From the NCBI RefSeq assembly GCF_014333615.1, contig NZ_JACSCY010000002.1, forward strand, positions 434,001 through 498,000: a DNA stretch of 64,000 nt. The letters run 5' to 3'. The position numbers were made by a program, and so were the translations under genes. Shown one piece after another: positions 17,042 through 26,228 of the stretch; the first letter of the stretch is position 1, and the number at the start of each line of letters is the position of its first letter. Below the pieces are notes generated by a model. That model did not search any database, was not told where the DNA came from, and saw nothing but the letters and a program-made list of their open reading frames with translations. The stretch is from Hymenobacter citatus (GTDB lineage Bacteria; Bacteroidota; Bacteroidia; Cytophagales; Hymenobacteraceae).

Positions 17042-18808
17042 ATGAAATCACTGTTTCACTCCGCTTTCCTGACTACGCTGCTCTGCTGGCTCTGCGGCCT
17101 GACGCTGTTGGCGTCGGCTACCAGCTGCAGCCAGGAGCAGAAGGCGAAAGTTCAGGACGCGCTACCCGGCGTACTTACCGGCAACCAGGGCCCGCAGCCC
17201 ACGCTCGACAGCGTGTATGTGGCGCGCCAGATGCTGGCCGAACCCGCTTTCAAAAACCAGCTCGACTGGGCCAAGAAATTTTACAAAGCCCGCGACTACC
17301 GCCTGGGCTGGTTTAAAAACCACGAGGTAGTACCGCAGGCCAAGAAGCTACTTGAGGTCATCAACCAAGCCGGCGACGAAGGTTTGGATCCGAAGAAGTA
17401 TAAGATCAAAAACTTCGATAAGATGTTTGCGGAGCTGGATAAAGCCCGCGGTGACACCACCCAGCGCAACGACCTGGAAAAGCAAATCGACGTGGCGCTG
17501 TCGGGCACGTACTTCGCCTGGGCCTCCGATTTTTATAGGGGCATAGTAAATCCTAGAGAGGTCAAAAACATCGATTGGGACGTAAAACGCAACAAAATCA
17601 AGTTGCACAAAGCCCTCATGACCATTTTGCAGGAGCGCGAAAGCACGTATCCCTACTACGAGTTCGAGCCCTTGCACCCCGAGTACGACCGGTTGAAAAA
17701 GGCTTTGGCCGAGTACCGCGCCATCCAGCGCAACGGCGGCTGGCCTACCCTGCCGGCTGGTACCAAGCTCAAGCCGGGCGATACGTCGCCGACCGTAGCG
17801 CTGCTGCGCCGCCGCCTGCTCGACGAGCCCGGCACGCCCGCCCAGGGCGTGGCTACGCCCGTGCAGACGGTAGCCAATAATGGCCCCTCTGATGGCGCGG
17901 CACCTGCACCCGCCGCCCAGCAATACGACGGTGAGCTGGTAGCTGCAGTAAAGAAGTTTCAGCAGCAAACCGGGCAGCGGGCCGATGGGATTGTGGGTGG
18001 CGAAACCCTGCGCCTGCTCAACATTCCACTCGATAAACGTATCGATCAGATCATCCTGAACATGGAGCGCTGGCGCTGGATTCCGAAGCGTTTTGAGCAA
18101 AATTATTTGCTCGTAAACATCCCGGACTACAAGCTGCACTTAGTGGAAGATGGCAAGGAAGTGATGACCATGAATGTGATTGTGGGCAAGACTCTGAATG
18201 CAACGCCGGTCTTCAGCGACAAGATGGAGTACGTGGTATTGGCTCCTTACTGGAACGTGCCATTCAGCATTATCGACAAAGAAATGCGCCCGAAACTGGT
18301 GGCCAATCCACAAGCCTACCTCGACCGTTTGGACATGGAAGTGGTGAAGGGCTGGGGCGCCAAGGCTACCCCCATCGACCCCACTACAGTGGACTGGGCC
18401 AACCTCACGCAGGCAAATTGGAAGTACACATTGCGCCGCCGCCCCGGCCCCAAAAACGACCTGGGCGACGTGAAGTTTATCTTCCCCAACTCCAACGATA
18501 TTTACCTGCACGACACGCCCCACGACGAGCTGTTCAGCCAAACTAAGCGCAACTTCAGCCACGGCTGTGTCCGCGTGGCCGAGCCTATTAAGCTGGCTAC
18601 GTACCTGCTGCGCAACAAGCCCGGCTATGATGAAAATACGATCCTGAGCACCATTGGAGAGCGGCAGGAGAAGTACATTACGCTACCCGAAAAACTGCCC
18701 GTGTACCTCGTGTATTTCACGGCGTGGGTAGACGATGCCGGCCACCTGAATTTCCGTGACGACATCTACGGACACGACAAGAACCTAGCGAAAGAGTATT
18801 TCAACTAG
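17042..18808 (+). CDS. L,D-transpeptidase of the YcbB type, 588 aa
   Basis: The N-terminal MKSLFHSAFLTTLLCWLCGL...ATSCSQ region is an export signal, possibly a lipoprotein with a lipobox-like SATSC. Residues about 70-220 form the scaffold domain of large L,D-transpeptidases. Residues about 295-335 (LVAAVKKFQQQTGQRADGIV) are a peptidoglycan-binding motif, and about 350-530 is the YkuD catalytic domain with SHGCVRV (His507, Cys509). The enzyme forms 3-3 crosslinks in peptidoglycan or attaches proteins to it in the periplasm. Gln/Ala/Pro-rich sequence at about 265-290 is a linker. The gene is monocistronic. Confidence 0.9.
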   Translation: MKSLFHSAFLTTLLCWLCGLTLLASATSCSQEQKAKVQDALPGVLTGNQGPQPTLDSVYVARQMLAEPAFKNQLDWAKKFYKARDYRLGWFKNHEVVPQAKKLLEVINQAGDEGLDPKKYKIKNFDKMFAELDKARGDTTQRNDLEKQIDVALSGTYFAWASDFYRGIVNPREVKNIDWDVKRNKIKLHKALMTILQERESTYPYYEFEPLHPEYDRLKKALAEYRAIQRNGGWPTLPAGTKLKPGDTSPTVALLRRRLLDEPGTPAQGVATPVQTVANNGPSDGAAPAPAAQQYDGELVAAVKKFQQQTGQRADGIVGGETLRLLNIPLDKRIDQIILNMERWRWIPKRFEQNYLLVNIPDYKLHLVEDGKEVMTMNVIVGKTLNATPVFSDKMEYVVLAPYWNVPFSIIDKEMRPKLVANPQAYLDRLDMEVVKGWGAKATPIDPTTVDWANLTQANWKYTLRRRPGPKNDLGDVKFIFPNSNDIYLHDTPHDELFSQTKRNFSHGCVRVAEPIKLATYLLRNKPGYDENTILSTIGERQEKYITLPEKLPVYLVYFTAWVDDAGHLNFRDDIYGHDKNLAKEYFN

Positions 18809-18816
18809 GTGCCACT

Positions 18817-18839
18817 GTGTGGCTGTGCCGTAGCCACAC
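18817..18839 (+). terminator. Small hairpin after L,D-transpeptidase gene
   Basis: GTGTGGCT (18817-18824) pairs with AGCCACAC (18832-18839) directly after the stop codon. It overlaps the left foot of the stronger hairpin that follows, so the two may be alternative structures. Confidence 0.5.
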
Positions 18840-18901
18840 ACGAACCCCCTTCTACCAAGCAGAGCATAGCGCAAAGCCTGGCAGGAGGGGGTTCGTGTTT
18901 T
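18838..18901 (+). terminator. Hairpin terminator
   Basis: ACACGAACCCCCT (18838-18850) pairs with AGGGGGTTCGTGT (18886-18898), followed by TTTTAT. It is a likely rho-independent terminator for the L,D-transpeptidase gene, although the 35-base loop is long. Confidence 0.65.
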
Positions 18902-18955
18902 ATGTGTGATGCGTAGAGTAACCGAATAAAATAGACGCCGCAGAGCAGGCTCTCC

Positions 18956-19015
18956 GCCAAGCACCATAGAAGCCGGCTGGTGCTATGCACGCAGTCAGCT
19001 TCTATGGTGCTTGGC
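18956..19015. repeat. Inverted repeat, 18-bp arms
   Basis: GCCAAGCACCATAGAAGC (18956-18973) and its perfect complement (18998-19015) enclose GGTGCTATGCACG-type sequence that itself echoes the arm. It lies in the gap before the XRE regulator gene and has no T tract. Confidence 0.7.
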
Positions 19016-19080
19016 ATCGACGAACGGGGCATGCATAATAATGCTGAATAAGAAAGATAGGGGCAGAAGGAGCTGGGAAA

Positions 19081-19140
19081 CAGTTTACATATGTATTACA
19101 TATGTAAACTGTTGATTACCATTGTAAATACATATGTAAT
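19081..19140. promoter_or_regulatory. 31-bp perfect palindrome plus half-related dyad (probable operator)
   Basis: CAGTTTACATATGTA (19081-19095), T, and its exact complement (19097-19111) make a perfect palindrome. A second, imperfect dyad at 19115-19140 ends in ATACATATGTAAT and repeats the TTACATATGTA core. Both lie 57-117 bases upstream of the promoter of the XRE-family gene at 19236, a typical setting for autoregulation. Confidence 0.6.
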
Positions 19141-19196
19141 CAGTAGGAATATGCAAGGAACAAGAGCAGCGTGCTGGGGTAAACGGACTGGTTACG

Positions 19197-19204
19197 TACA
19201 TTTG
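19197..19204 (+). promoter_or_regulatory. Predicted -7 element (TACATTTG) for the XRE regulator
   Basis: TACATTTG is an exact TAnnTTTG match, 32 bases upstream of the ATG at 19236 and downstream of the palindromic operator candidate. Confidence 0.6.
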
Positions 19205-19235
19205 TGAAGCTGACCCTTGTTATTGCAGCTTTAGC

Positions 19236-19808
19236 ATGATTGAACGCATCCGGCAGATTCTGGCTACGCGCGCACTTTCTCCTACCCAGTTCGCGGATAC
19301 TATTGGTATCGGCCGGCCTGTAGTCAGCCACATTCTGAGTGGGCGGAATAAGCCCAGTTTGGAGGTGATGCAGAAAATAATGGATGCCTTTCCGGATTTA
19401 GCGCTACCCTGGCTGCTAAAAGGAGAAGGTCCTATGCTAGTATCTGCGTTAACCGAAACGCCTAGTGGTGCCACGCAAGCTATTTCTACGTCCGTAGTAA
19501 GCTCTAATAAGAAAAGGCAGCACGGAACGTCTCCTACTTCATCGGAGCTCAGCAGCGAAGCTATAAAGCCAAAAAAAGGTGCTGTCAACCATTCGCATCG
19601 ACAGATAGGCTCTGCTGAGCGTGAAGAAAGCGCCGTTGTGGAACAGGAAACGGCTACGCCTGAGTCACCCATGCCAATTGCTCAGGCGTCTCAGGTAGCT
19701 GCTGCATTGCCCCTCGCATTGGCGGCTACCCCCACCGATAAGGCTATCCGCCGCATCATTATCTTCTATCAGGACGGCACGTTCACGGACTACCAGCCGG
19801 AGAAGTAA
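19236..19808 (+). CDS. XRE-family helix-turn-helix regulator, 190 aa
   Basis: Residues 1-66 form the HTH: IERIRQILATRALSPTQFAD, GIGRPVVSHILSGRNKPSLE, and DAFPDLALPWLLKGEGPM. A long low-complexity Ser/Thr/Ala/Glu linker follows (about 70-160). The last 28 residues, PTDKAIRRIIIFYQDGTFTD, form a short conserved tail found in Bacteroidota XRE proteins. This tail probably mediates oligomer or partner contacts, which is inference. The palindrome upstream suggests that it binds its own promoter. Flanks are AT-rich and no functional partner gene is adjacent. Confidence 0.8.
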   Translation: MIERIRQILATRALSPTQFADTIGIGRPVVSHILSGRNKPSLEVMQKIMDAFPDLALPWLLKGEGPMLVSALTETPSGATQAISTSVVSSNKKRQHGTSPTSSELSSEAIKPKKGAVNHSHRQIGSAEREESAVVEQETATPESPMPIAQASQVAAALPLALAATPTDKAIRRIIIFYQDGTFTDYQPEK

Positions 19809-20532
19809 CTACTGTTATTTGCGTGTTTTAACAGCGCATGGACTAGATGTGGCAAGGATGTTGTTTAGCGCTGTTAATTACTATAATCCAATTTGGCAGA
19901 TCCCTTTGCTTTGTATTGTTCAGCCAGCCGAATGGATTCATTAGCAGAAGATACTTAGTTGTTTTGTTGAGGTGCTAAAATTCGATAAATCTGATGTGTA
20001 TTTGCTGATATGACTCGGCTAACATAATGATTATTTGCCTGTATAAGTGACTATTTTTCAGATAATTATATTGAATGATCGTAACTATGGCTTTAGAATA
20101 AAAGCATTAGTACCTGTTTTTATTAAAAAAAGGAATAGTTATATAAAATAATTAGATTGTTTATCTCTGGAAAGCGCAGTGCTGATGCTAAATTTGTTAA
20201 CAGGTAGGATGGCTTGTTAAAACAATAAATACTACTTACAGCGTTTGGCCAAAGCAGTTAGTAGGGGCCTTTTATTCGCGACTACATCTGAAGGCGTAAC
20301 AAAAGTAACTCGGCCCTTATGCAGAGAGCATGTCAAAGCAATAAGCGCTTACCTGATGACATAACCCTAGCTTACATACCTCCGCAATGTTTTTGGCGTC
20401 AAGTACGCGTCGTTCACTTTTGTAACAGAAAGACCTGGTAGCCACTTGGCACGATACTCTTGCCACTACTGCGGGAAAAGCATCCTATAAATCCGGCTTG
20501 GCGTTATTAGCGTGGATGCTTACCTTTGGGCC
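19809..20532. other. AT-rich 724-base gap without recognised genes
   Basis: The stretch 19830-20230 is clearly richer in A+T than the flanking genes, with runs such as ATTTTTCAGATAATTATATTG. I found no ORF with coding character, no convincing RNA gene and no repeat-family member. It may contain an unrecognised small RNA, a degraded gene, or promoter sequence for the small lipoprotein at 20533. Confidence 0.5.
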
Positions 20533-20706
20533 ATGAAAACGTCTCGCCTGTTTCTTCTGCTTGCTGCCAGCGCCACGCTGCTATTTGCTTCTTCTTGCGC
20601 GCAACAGCCCGATCCTGAGAAAGACCCCGATGCCGACGCTGCCTATAAGCGCAGCCACCGCCCCGAAATGTACCGGGAGGCGCAGCGCAGCAACGTAAAT
20701 TACTAA
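20533..20706 (+). CDS. Small lipoprotein, 57 aa
   Basis: MKTSRLFLLLAASATLLFAS followed by SCAQQ is a complete lipoprotein signal peptide with lipobox Cys22. The mature part is only about 36 residues, charged and Pro/Asp-rich (QQPDPEKDPDADAAYKRSHR), probably disordered. Function is unknown. The start was chosen at the second in-frame ATG because it opens the signal peptide. A strong terminator follows. Confidence 0.75.
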   Translation: MKTSRLFLLLAASATLLFASSCAQQPDPEKDPDADAAYKRSHRPEMYREAQRSNVNY

Positions 20707-20745
20707 GCTGTTTTCGCTCTGTTCTCTGTAGAAAGATGAGCAGCT

Positions 20746-20796
20746 AGCACGTAGAAAGCCCCGCCGGAAGTAATCTGGCGGGGCTTTCTACGTGCT
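20746..20796. terminator. Strong bidirectional terminator
   Basis: Perfect 20-bp arms, AGCACGTAGAAAGCCCCGCC (20746-20765) and its complement (20777-20796), around an 11-base loop. It lies between two convergent genes (small lipoprotein + and 158-aa protein -). Confidence 0.85.
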
Positions 20797-20821
20797 GAAT
20801 ACTGTAGATTGAAGTGGGACG

Positions 20822-21298
20822 CTAGGCAACGCTAACCGTAGCCGGGGTAGGCAACAGCGGCGGCAGCGTAATAGCCTGCAATAGGGGCTGCTCCAGCAGA
20901 TCGGCCCAGGTACGCAGGTAGAGTACTACATCGTCGCGCTGATTGTGGCGCAATGCGTTGCGTCGCTCCAACGGCAAGGCACCCCGGATAACAGGGTCGG
21001 AGAGGCGCTCCAGGTGGGCCAGATCCTGCCGGGTGAAGCCTGCGGCCAGCATCTCATCAATCGTATCATCGATGGGCAGGCCGCTGGAGGGGCAGTAATC
21101 GATGAGCTGCCGCTCCCAGTCGCCGTAGCGCTGCATGGCCCGACGGTGAATTTCGGCTTTGGTGAGGTGAGTGATGGTTTGCGCCAGGTGGCCGCAGTTG
21201 CAACTGCCCATGTGCCCCCACTGGTAGGGCGCTTGCGTGGCTAGGCGCTGCGCCGTGGCGCGCAACGCCTGAATAACGGGAAGAGTGCTGATAGCCAT
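20822..21298 (-). CDS. Conserved hypothetical protein, 158 aa
   Basis: I do not recognise a characterised family. The start at 21298 (MAISTLPVIQALRATAQRLA) was chosen because codons further upstream are antisense to the helicase gene region. The N-terminal half contains YQWGHMGSCNCGHLAQ, a Cys/His-rich stretch (CNCGH) that could bind a metal ion. The rest is helical, with Arg- and Leu-rich segments. No signal peptide is present. A terminator separates it from the RhlE-type helicase gene on the same strand. Confidence 0.65.
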   Translation of the reverse strand: MAISTLPVIQALRATAQRLATQAPYQWGHMGSCNCGHLAQTITHLTKAEIHRRAMQRYGDWERQLIDYCPSSGLPIDDTIDEMLAAGFTRQDLAHLERLSDPVIRGALPLERRNALRHNQRDDVVLYLRTWADLLEQPLLQAITLPPLLPTPATVSVA

Positions 21299-21377
21299 AC
21301 AGTGAAAGAAAAGGATGTCCGGAAATATAAGCCAATAGCCGGATTTTTTGTTTCCTTTCGACTCTCTCAAAGACACA

Positions 21378-21413
21378 AAAAAACCGAACGTCTGCGGAGA
21401 CGTTCGGTTTTTT
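21378..21413 (-). terminator. Terminator after RhlE-type helicase gene
   Basis: AAAAAACCGAACGTCT and AGACGTTCGGTTTTTT form perfect 16-bp arms around GCGG, directly downstream of the helicase stop codon (minus strand). Confidence 0.9.
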
Positions 21414-21440
21414 AATACAGTCAAGCTAAATCTAATGAGG

Positions 21441-22859
<1,419 letters not shown>

Positions 22860-23168
22860 TAAAAAAAGTAGAAAAATGCCCGCGAACGGGCCACTGACCG
22901 CAGGCCAGCGCGTGAATAGAGCCCGCAAAGGTCGGAAGGTTTGCGGTAGAAATTGGTGCACACCAGAAAATCAGGCAGAACCAAAGCGCCTATGCAGGCG
23001 CAAAGAATAGCCAGCAGAGAGAGTTGTGCTTGATTAGCAGCAGGCTACCAGCAGTGAAGGGTAGGAGACTGTGCATATTGCCGCCTCATCTACCGCAACA
23101 CGACAAGCTACCGCCCGTTTTTGTTCGTATTAGCTGATAATCTTTCAAGAACTGTCTTTCTTCCTACC
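22860..23168. other. 309-base divergent gap between rhlE and Nudix genes
   Basis: It must hold the promoters of both genes. On the minus strand, GACCTTTG (22926-22933) is one base from TAnnTTTG and may serve rhlE. A long 5' leader could also be present, as is common for cold-induced helicases. I see no repeat family member or ORF worth listing. Confidence 0.4.
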
Positions 23169-23699
23169 ATGAAAATAACTGATCGAAACATTGCCTACGA
23201 TGGTCACTACAAGCTCAGCAAGCTTACGGTGCAGGACGGCGACAAAAGGCTGCAACGGGAACGTTTTGAGCCAGGGCAGGCTGTGGCCGCGCTGGTATTC
23301 GACACGGAAAAAGAGAAGTTTTTGCTGGTGCGGCAGTATCGGGTAGGCGCTGAAGCCGATGTGTTGGAAATTGTGGCGGGCATGATTGACCCGGACGATA
23401 AAAACCCGGAAGAAGCGCTGCGCCGTGAAATACAGGAGGAGCTAGGCTACCCTACCGATGCGCTAACCCCCATTGCCGAGGTATACCCCTCGCCCGGCAA
23501 CTCCGCCGAGCGGCATTATATCTACTATGCCGAAGTAAGTAAGCAAACGGAAGCCGGCGGCGGCGTAGCCAGCGAAAATGAACACCTCGAATTGGTGGAG
23601 CTAACAGCCGAGGAATTGTATAAGGAAAAGCTACTGGATGCAAAGACACTGCTGGCTACACAATGGCACCAATTGTTTAAACAAAAGGATATACATTAA
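23169..23699 (+). CDS. Nudix hydrolase (ADP-ribose/NudK type), 176 aa
   Basis: The Nudix box is visible as GMIDPDDKNPEEALRREIQE followed by ELGY, with its REIQEE core intact and an insertion compared with the canonical spacing, as in ADP-ribose or GDP-mannose hydrolases. VYPSPGNSAERHYIYYAEVS is the loop after the box typical of ADPRase/NudK types. The start was set at 23169 (MKITDRNIAYDGHYKLSKLT), where the family's beta-strand opening begins. It probably cleaves ADP-ribose or a nucleotide sugar to monophosphates. A terminator hairpin follows. Confidence 0.88.
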   Translation: MKITDRNIAYDGHYKLSKLTVQDGDKRLQRERFEPGQAVAALVFDTEKEKFLLVRQYRVGAEADVLEIVAGMIDPDDKNPEEALRREIQEELGYPTDALTPIAEVYPSPGNSAERHYIYYAEVSKQTEAGGGVASENEHLELVELTAEELYKEKLLDAKTLLATQWHQLFKQKDIH

Positions 23700-23730
23700 T
23701 GAGTCTCTGTATTATATAACATTTGTATAA

Positions 23731-23780
23731 AAAAAGCATCCCGTGTCACCTAAACCCTCAGGCGGCACGGGATGCTTTTT
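23731..23780. terminator. Bidirectional terminator after Nudix gene
   Basis: AAAAAGCATCCCGTG and CACGGGATGCTTTTT are perfect 15-bp arms around a 20-base loop, between convergent genes. Confidence 0.85.
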
Positions 23781-23803
23781 CAGTGAAGCTAATGTCTGTT
23801 CTG

Positions 23804-24361
23804 CTACTGTGCGTTTACGATATATTCAAAGTCTTGCTTTAGTTTCGCATCATTAAGCGTCACGTATACAGACTGTTGATCTTCTGTTTTAACAAATGGT
23901 ATAGAGCGTTTACTCATATATAAATCTCGGTTCCAGAAGCGGCCTTGGCCTTCGGGTAGGGCTGGTACAGCTAGCAGCTCCTTGCCAGCTTTATCACGAG
24001 CGGTAACGCTGAGCAGGGCCGGGTCGGCGTTCTGGGCACCCCGCCGATACATGGTAACTACTAGCATCCCGCCAGCTGGCAAAGCCTGAAATCGGCGCTG
24101 ATAGGTGCTATCGGCCCAGTTATTTAGGCGGCGCAGCTCCGTAATTTCTGTGAGCAACTCGGCGTAGGGGCGATAGGCTAGGCGTGTAACGGAGGCGCTG
24201 ATTTCGGCGTCCTCGTCGGTGTTCTTGGTTACGTTGAGCACGTAAGCGCATTCTTCGTCTTTTTTGGGGCGCAGGTATTTTTTGCGCGGCGTGCCCGGCA
24301 GCATTTGGGCAGAGGCTTCAAAGCTGATAAGGCCAGCCAACAACAGTAGATAATGTTTCAT
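23804..24361 (-). CDS. Secreted hypothetical protein, 185 aa
   Basis: MKHYLLLLAGLISFEASAQM is a signal peptide. The mature protein is basic at its start (PRKKYLRPKKDEECAYVL) and then mixed alpha/beta without a motif I know. The start at 24361 was preferred to one seven codons upstream because of the signal peptide and the TAnnTTTG promoter 44 bases away. Function is unknown. Confidence 0.7.
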   Translation of the reverse strand: MKHYLLLLAGLISFEASAQMLPGTPRKKYLRPKKDEECAYVLNVTKNTDEDAEISASVTRLAYRPYAELLTEITELRRLNNWADSTYQRRFQALPAGGMLVVTMYRRGAQNADPALLSVTARDKAGKELLAVPALPEGQGRFWNRDLYMSKRSIPFVKTEDQQSVYVTLNDAKLKQDFEYIVNAQ

Positions 24362-24404
24362 AAGACAACACAGGTCAAACACACGGCGTTTTATTGAGAA
24401 AACA

Positions 24405-24412
24405 CAAATGTA
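24405..24412 (-). promoter_or_regulatory. Predicted -7 element (TACATTTG)
   Basis: On the minus strand this is TACATTTG, an exact TAnnTTTG match, 44 bases upstream of the ATG at 24361. The remaining ~250 bases up to 24670 are AT-rich and show no other feature. Confidence 0.5.
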
Positions 24413-24670
24413 CGGAATCCGGCTTGCTGACTTGATATAAGTATTATCTGTTTGTTTTAATGAAATAAAGCTTAAAAGATCTAGGCAGCTTTGTAGGATG
24501 GTGAGAAGCTAAACATAGTATTGTACAAATAATAGGTTGAGTAGGAGTCTTATGAGAAGATTGAGCTGACGAAGCAAGTCGACAAACATAGCCAAGTGGT
24601 AAAGTAGGCGTAACCATCAGGTAATGGTAGGGTGAGTCCTTTGCGCATCTTTTCTACAACCACTCCCCAT

Positions 24671-26140
24671 ATGTTTTCAAACCGCTACACTTTCACCGCC
24701 AAATTACCCGCTCTTCTTCTGTTTGCGCTGCTGGGCTGCAACGACGACACAGACTCAACTAATGCCAACCCTACAGAGGTGCAGCTGCAGGCGCACTCCG
24801 TGAATCCGGCGCTGGTGAAGGCGCTGCCGGGCTACGAGAACCTGGAAATCCTACCCCTGATCAGCTCCGATGATAAGCTGCCCGAATCACCGGACTTTAT
24901 CTTCGGTGCCCAGCCCGACGGCTCGGGGCTACTGAAAAACCCGAACGGGGAAGGCTACGTGCTCATCAACAACCACGAGATTATGTGGTCGGTGTCGCGG
25001 GTGTATCTGGACAAGACGTTTAAGCCGGTGAAGGGCGAATATATCCTGGACGGCGACGGCGGCGGCTTCCGGCTATGCTCGGCTACGCTGGCTACCCCGC
25101 AGGAACACGGCTTTGGCCCTACCTTCCTGACGGCCGGCGAAACCGATGGCGAATCGATGGTGCACGCGCTGGACCCGCTGGGGCCCATCAACAAGAAAGA
25201 CCGGAGCCGCATGCTGCCGGCCCTGGGTAAGGCCTCCATGGAAAACGCCGTGCCCTTGCCCAAGGACGCCTACCCCGGCAAGACCATGATTATCATTGGC
25301 GAGGACAATAGCGACGGGCAACTGGTGGCCTACCTAAGCAACGCGGTGGGCGACCTGCAAAACGGCAAGCTCTACTTCCTGAAGCGTACCAACAGCAACC
25401 CCGTGGAGACGGACATGGTAGCCGGCCAGCAGTACGACGTGGAGTTTGTGGAAATTGACAACGCCAAAACGTCGACAGGCGCGCAGATTGCCGCGCAGTC
25501 GATGGCGAAGAAGACCATTCAGTTTGCGCGGGTAGAGGACATCGACTACCGCAAGGGCGGCAATGGCGCCGGTCGCGAAGTGTACTTCACTGCCACCGGC
25601 GTCAGCCAGAGCGATAAGGTGACGCCCGTAACCGGCAAAACCATGTGGGGGCGCGTGTACCGCTTACAGCTGGATGCCAGCAATGCGCTGAAGGGCAAGC
25701 TGGAAGTGGTGGTCGACGGTAGCACCGACCCCGGCAACAGCATTGTAAACCCCGACAACCTGTGCGTAACCCAAAACTTTGTCTACATCCAGGAAGACGG
25801 CGACTCCTATTATAAGGAGAACAAGCACGATGGCCGCGTATGGCAATACAACATGGGCAGCAAGCAGTTGAAGCCGATGCTGGAAATGAACCACCGCCGC
25901 AACGACCCTACCTTCCAGGCCAAATACAACAAAAGCAACGACACCCGCCTGAGCAGCTGGGAATACGGCGCCATGCAGGATATCTCCGACATCGTGGGCG
26001 TACCCAATACCTTCCTGCTCAACCTGCACCCGCACACCTGGCAGGACGATAAGTACCTGAACGCGGACGGCTCCAACGAAACCCGCAACAAAAACAAGGA
26101 GGGTGGCCAGGTAGTGATTGTGCGTGGCGTACAACAGTAA
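24671..26140 (+). CDS. DUF839/PhoX-like secreted lipoprotein, 489 aa
   Basis: The start at 24671 opens MFSNRYTFTAKLPALLLFAL followed by LGCNDD, a lipoprotein signal. The mature protein resembles the DUF839/PhoX-type beta-propeller phosphatases: GYVLINNHEIMWSVSRVY, FGPTFLTAGETDGESMVHAL, IIIGEDNSDGQLVAYL and the closing VPNTFLLNLHPHTWQ. Several acidic loops could bind calcium. It might be an extracellular phosphatase or phytase-like enzyme; the family match is from memory of sequence style, not a search. The next gene (cytochrome c peroxidase) is separated by a hairpin. Confidence 0.65.
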   Translation: MFSNRYTFTAKLPALLLFALLGCNDDTDSTNANPTEVQLQAHSVNPALVKALPGYENLEILPLISSDDKLPESPDFIFGAQPDGSGLLKNPNGEGYVLINNHEIMWSVSRVYLDKTFKPVKGEYILDGDGGGFRLCSATLATPQEHGFGPTFLTAGETDGESMVHALDPLGPINKKDRSRMLPALGKASMENAVPLPKDAYPGKTMIIIGEDNSDGQLVAYLSNAVGDLQNGKLYFLKRTNSNPVETDMVAGQQYDVEFVEIDNAKTSTGAQIAAQSMAKKTIQFARVEDIDYRKGGNGAGREVYFTATGVSQSDKVTPVTGKTMWGRVYRLQLDASNALKGKLEVVVDGSTDPGNSIVNPDNLCVTQNFVYIQEDGDSYYKENKHDGRVWQYNMGSKQLKPMLEMNHRRNDPTFQAKYNKSNDTRLSSWEYGAMQDISDIVGVPNTFLLNLHPHTWQDDKYLNADGSNETRNKNKEGGQVVIVRGVQQ

Positions 26141-26190
26141 AGTCAGCCGCAAGAAATAGCTCCGGTTACGCATTTTCTGATTTTTTAAAA

Positions 26191-26221
26191 AGCCCCCTAC
26201 CAGGCCTACTGGTAGGGGGCT
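26191..26221 (+). terminator. Terminator between DUF839-like and peroxidase genes
   Basis: AGCCCCCTACCAG and CTGGTAGGGGGCT are perfect 13-bp arms around 5 bases, preceded by TTTTTTAAAA. The peroxidase start follows only 7 bases later, so the hairpin may also act on that gene's leader. Confidence 0.75.
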
Positions 26222-26228
26222 AGCTGCT

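Noticed and set aside
17348..18139. Long antisense ORF (263 codons) opposite the L,D-transpeptidase gene
   Set aside because: It is a composition-driven shadow of the real gene; it has no recognisable domain, and the real gene has all family motifs. The same applies to other long antisense frames, for example 41119-42333, 43037-43987 and 49109-50056.
18956..19015. 18-bp inverted repeat as insertion sequence ends
   Set aside because: Only 24 bases lie between the arms and there is no transposase or target duplication.
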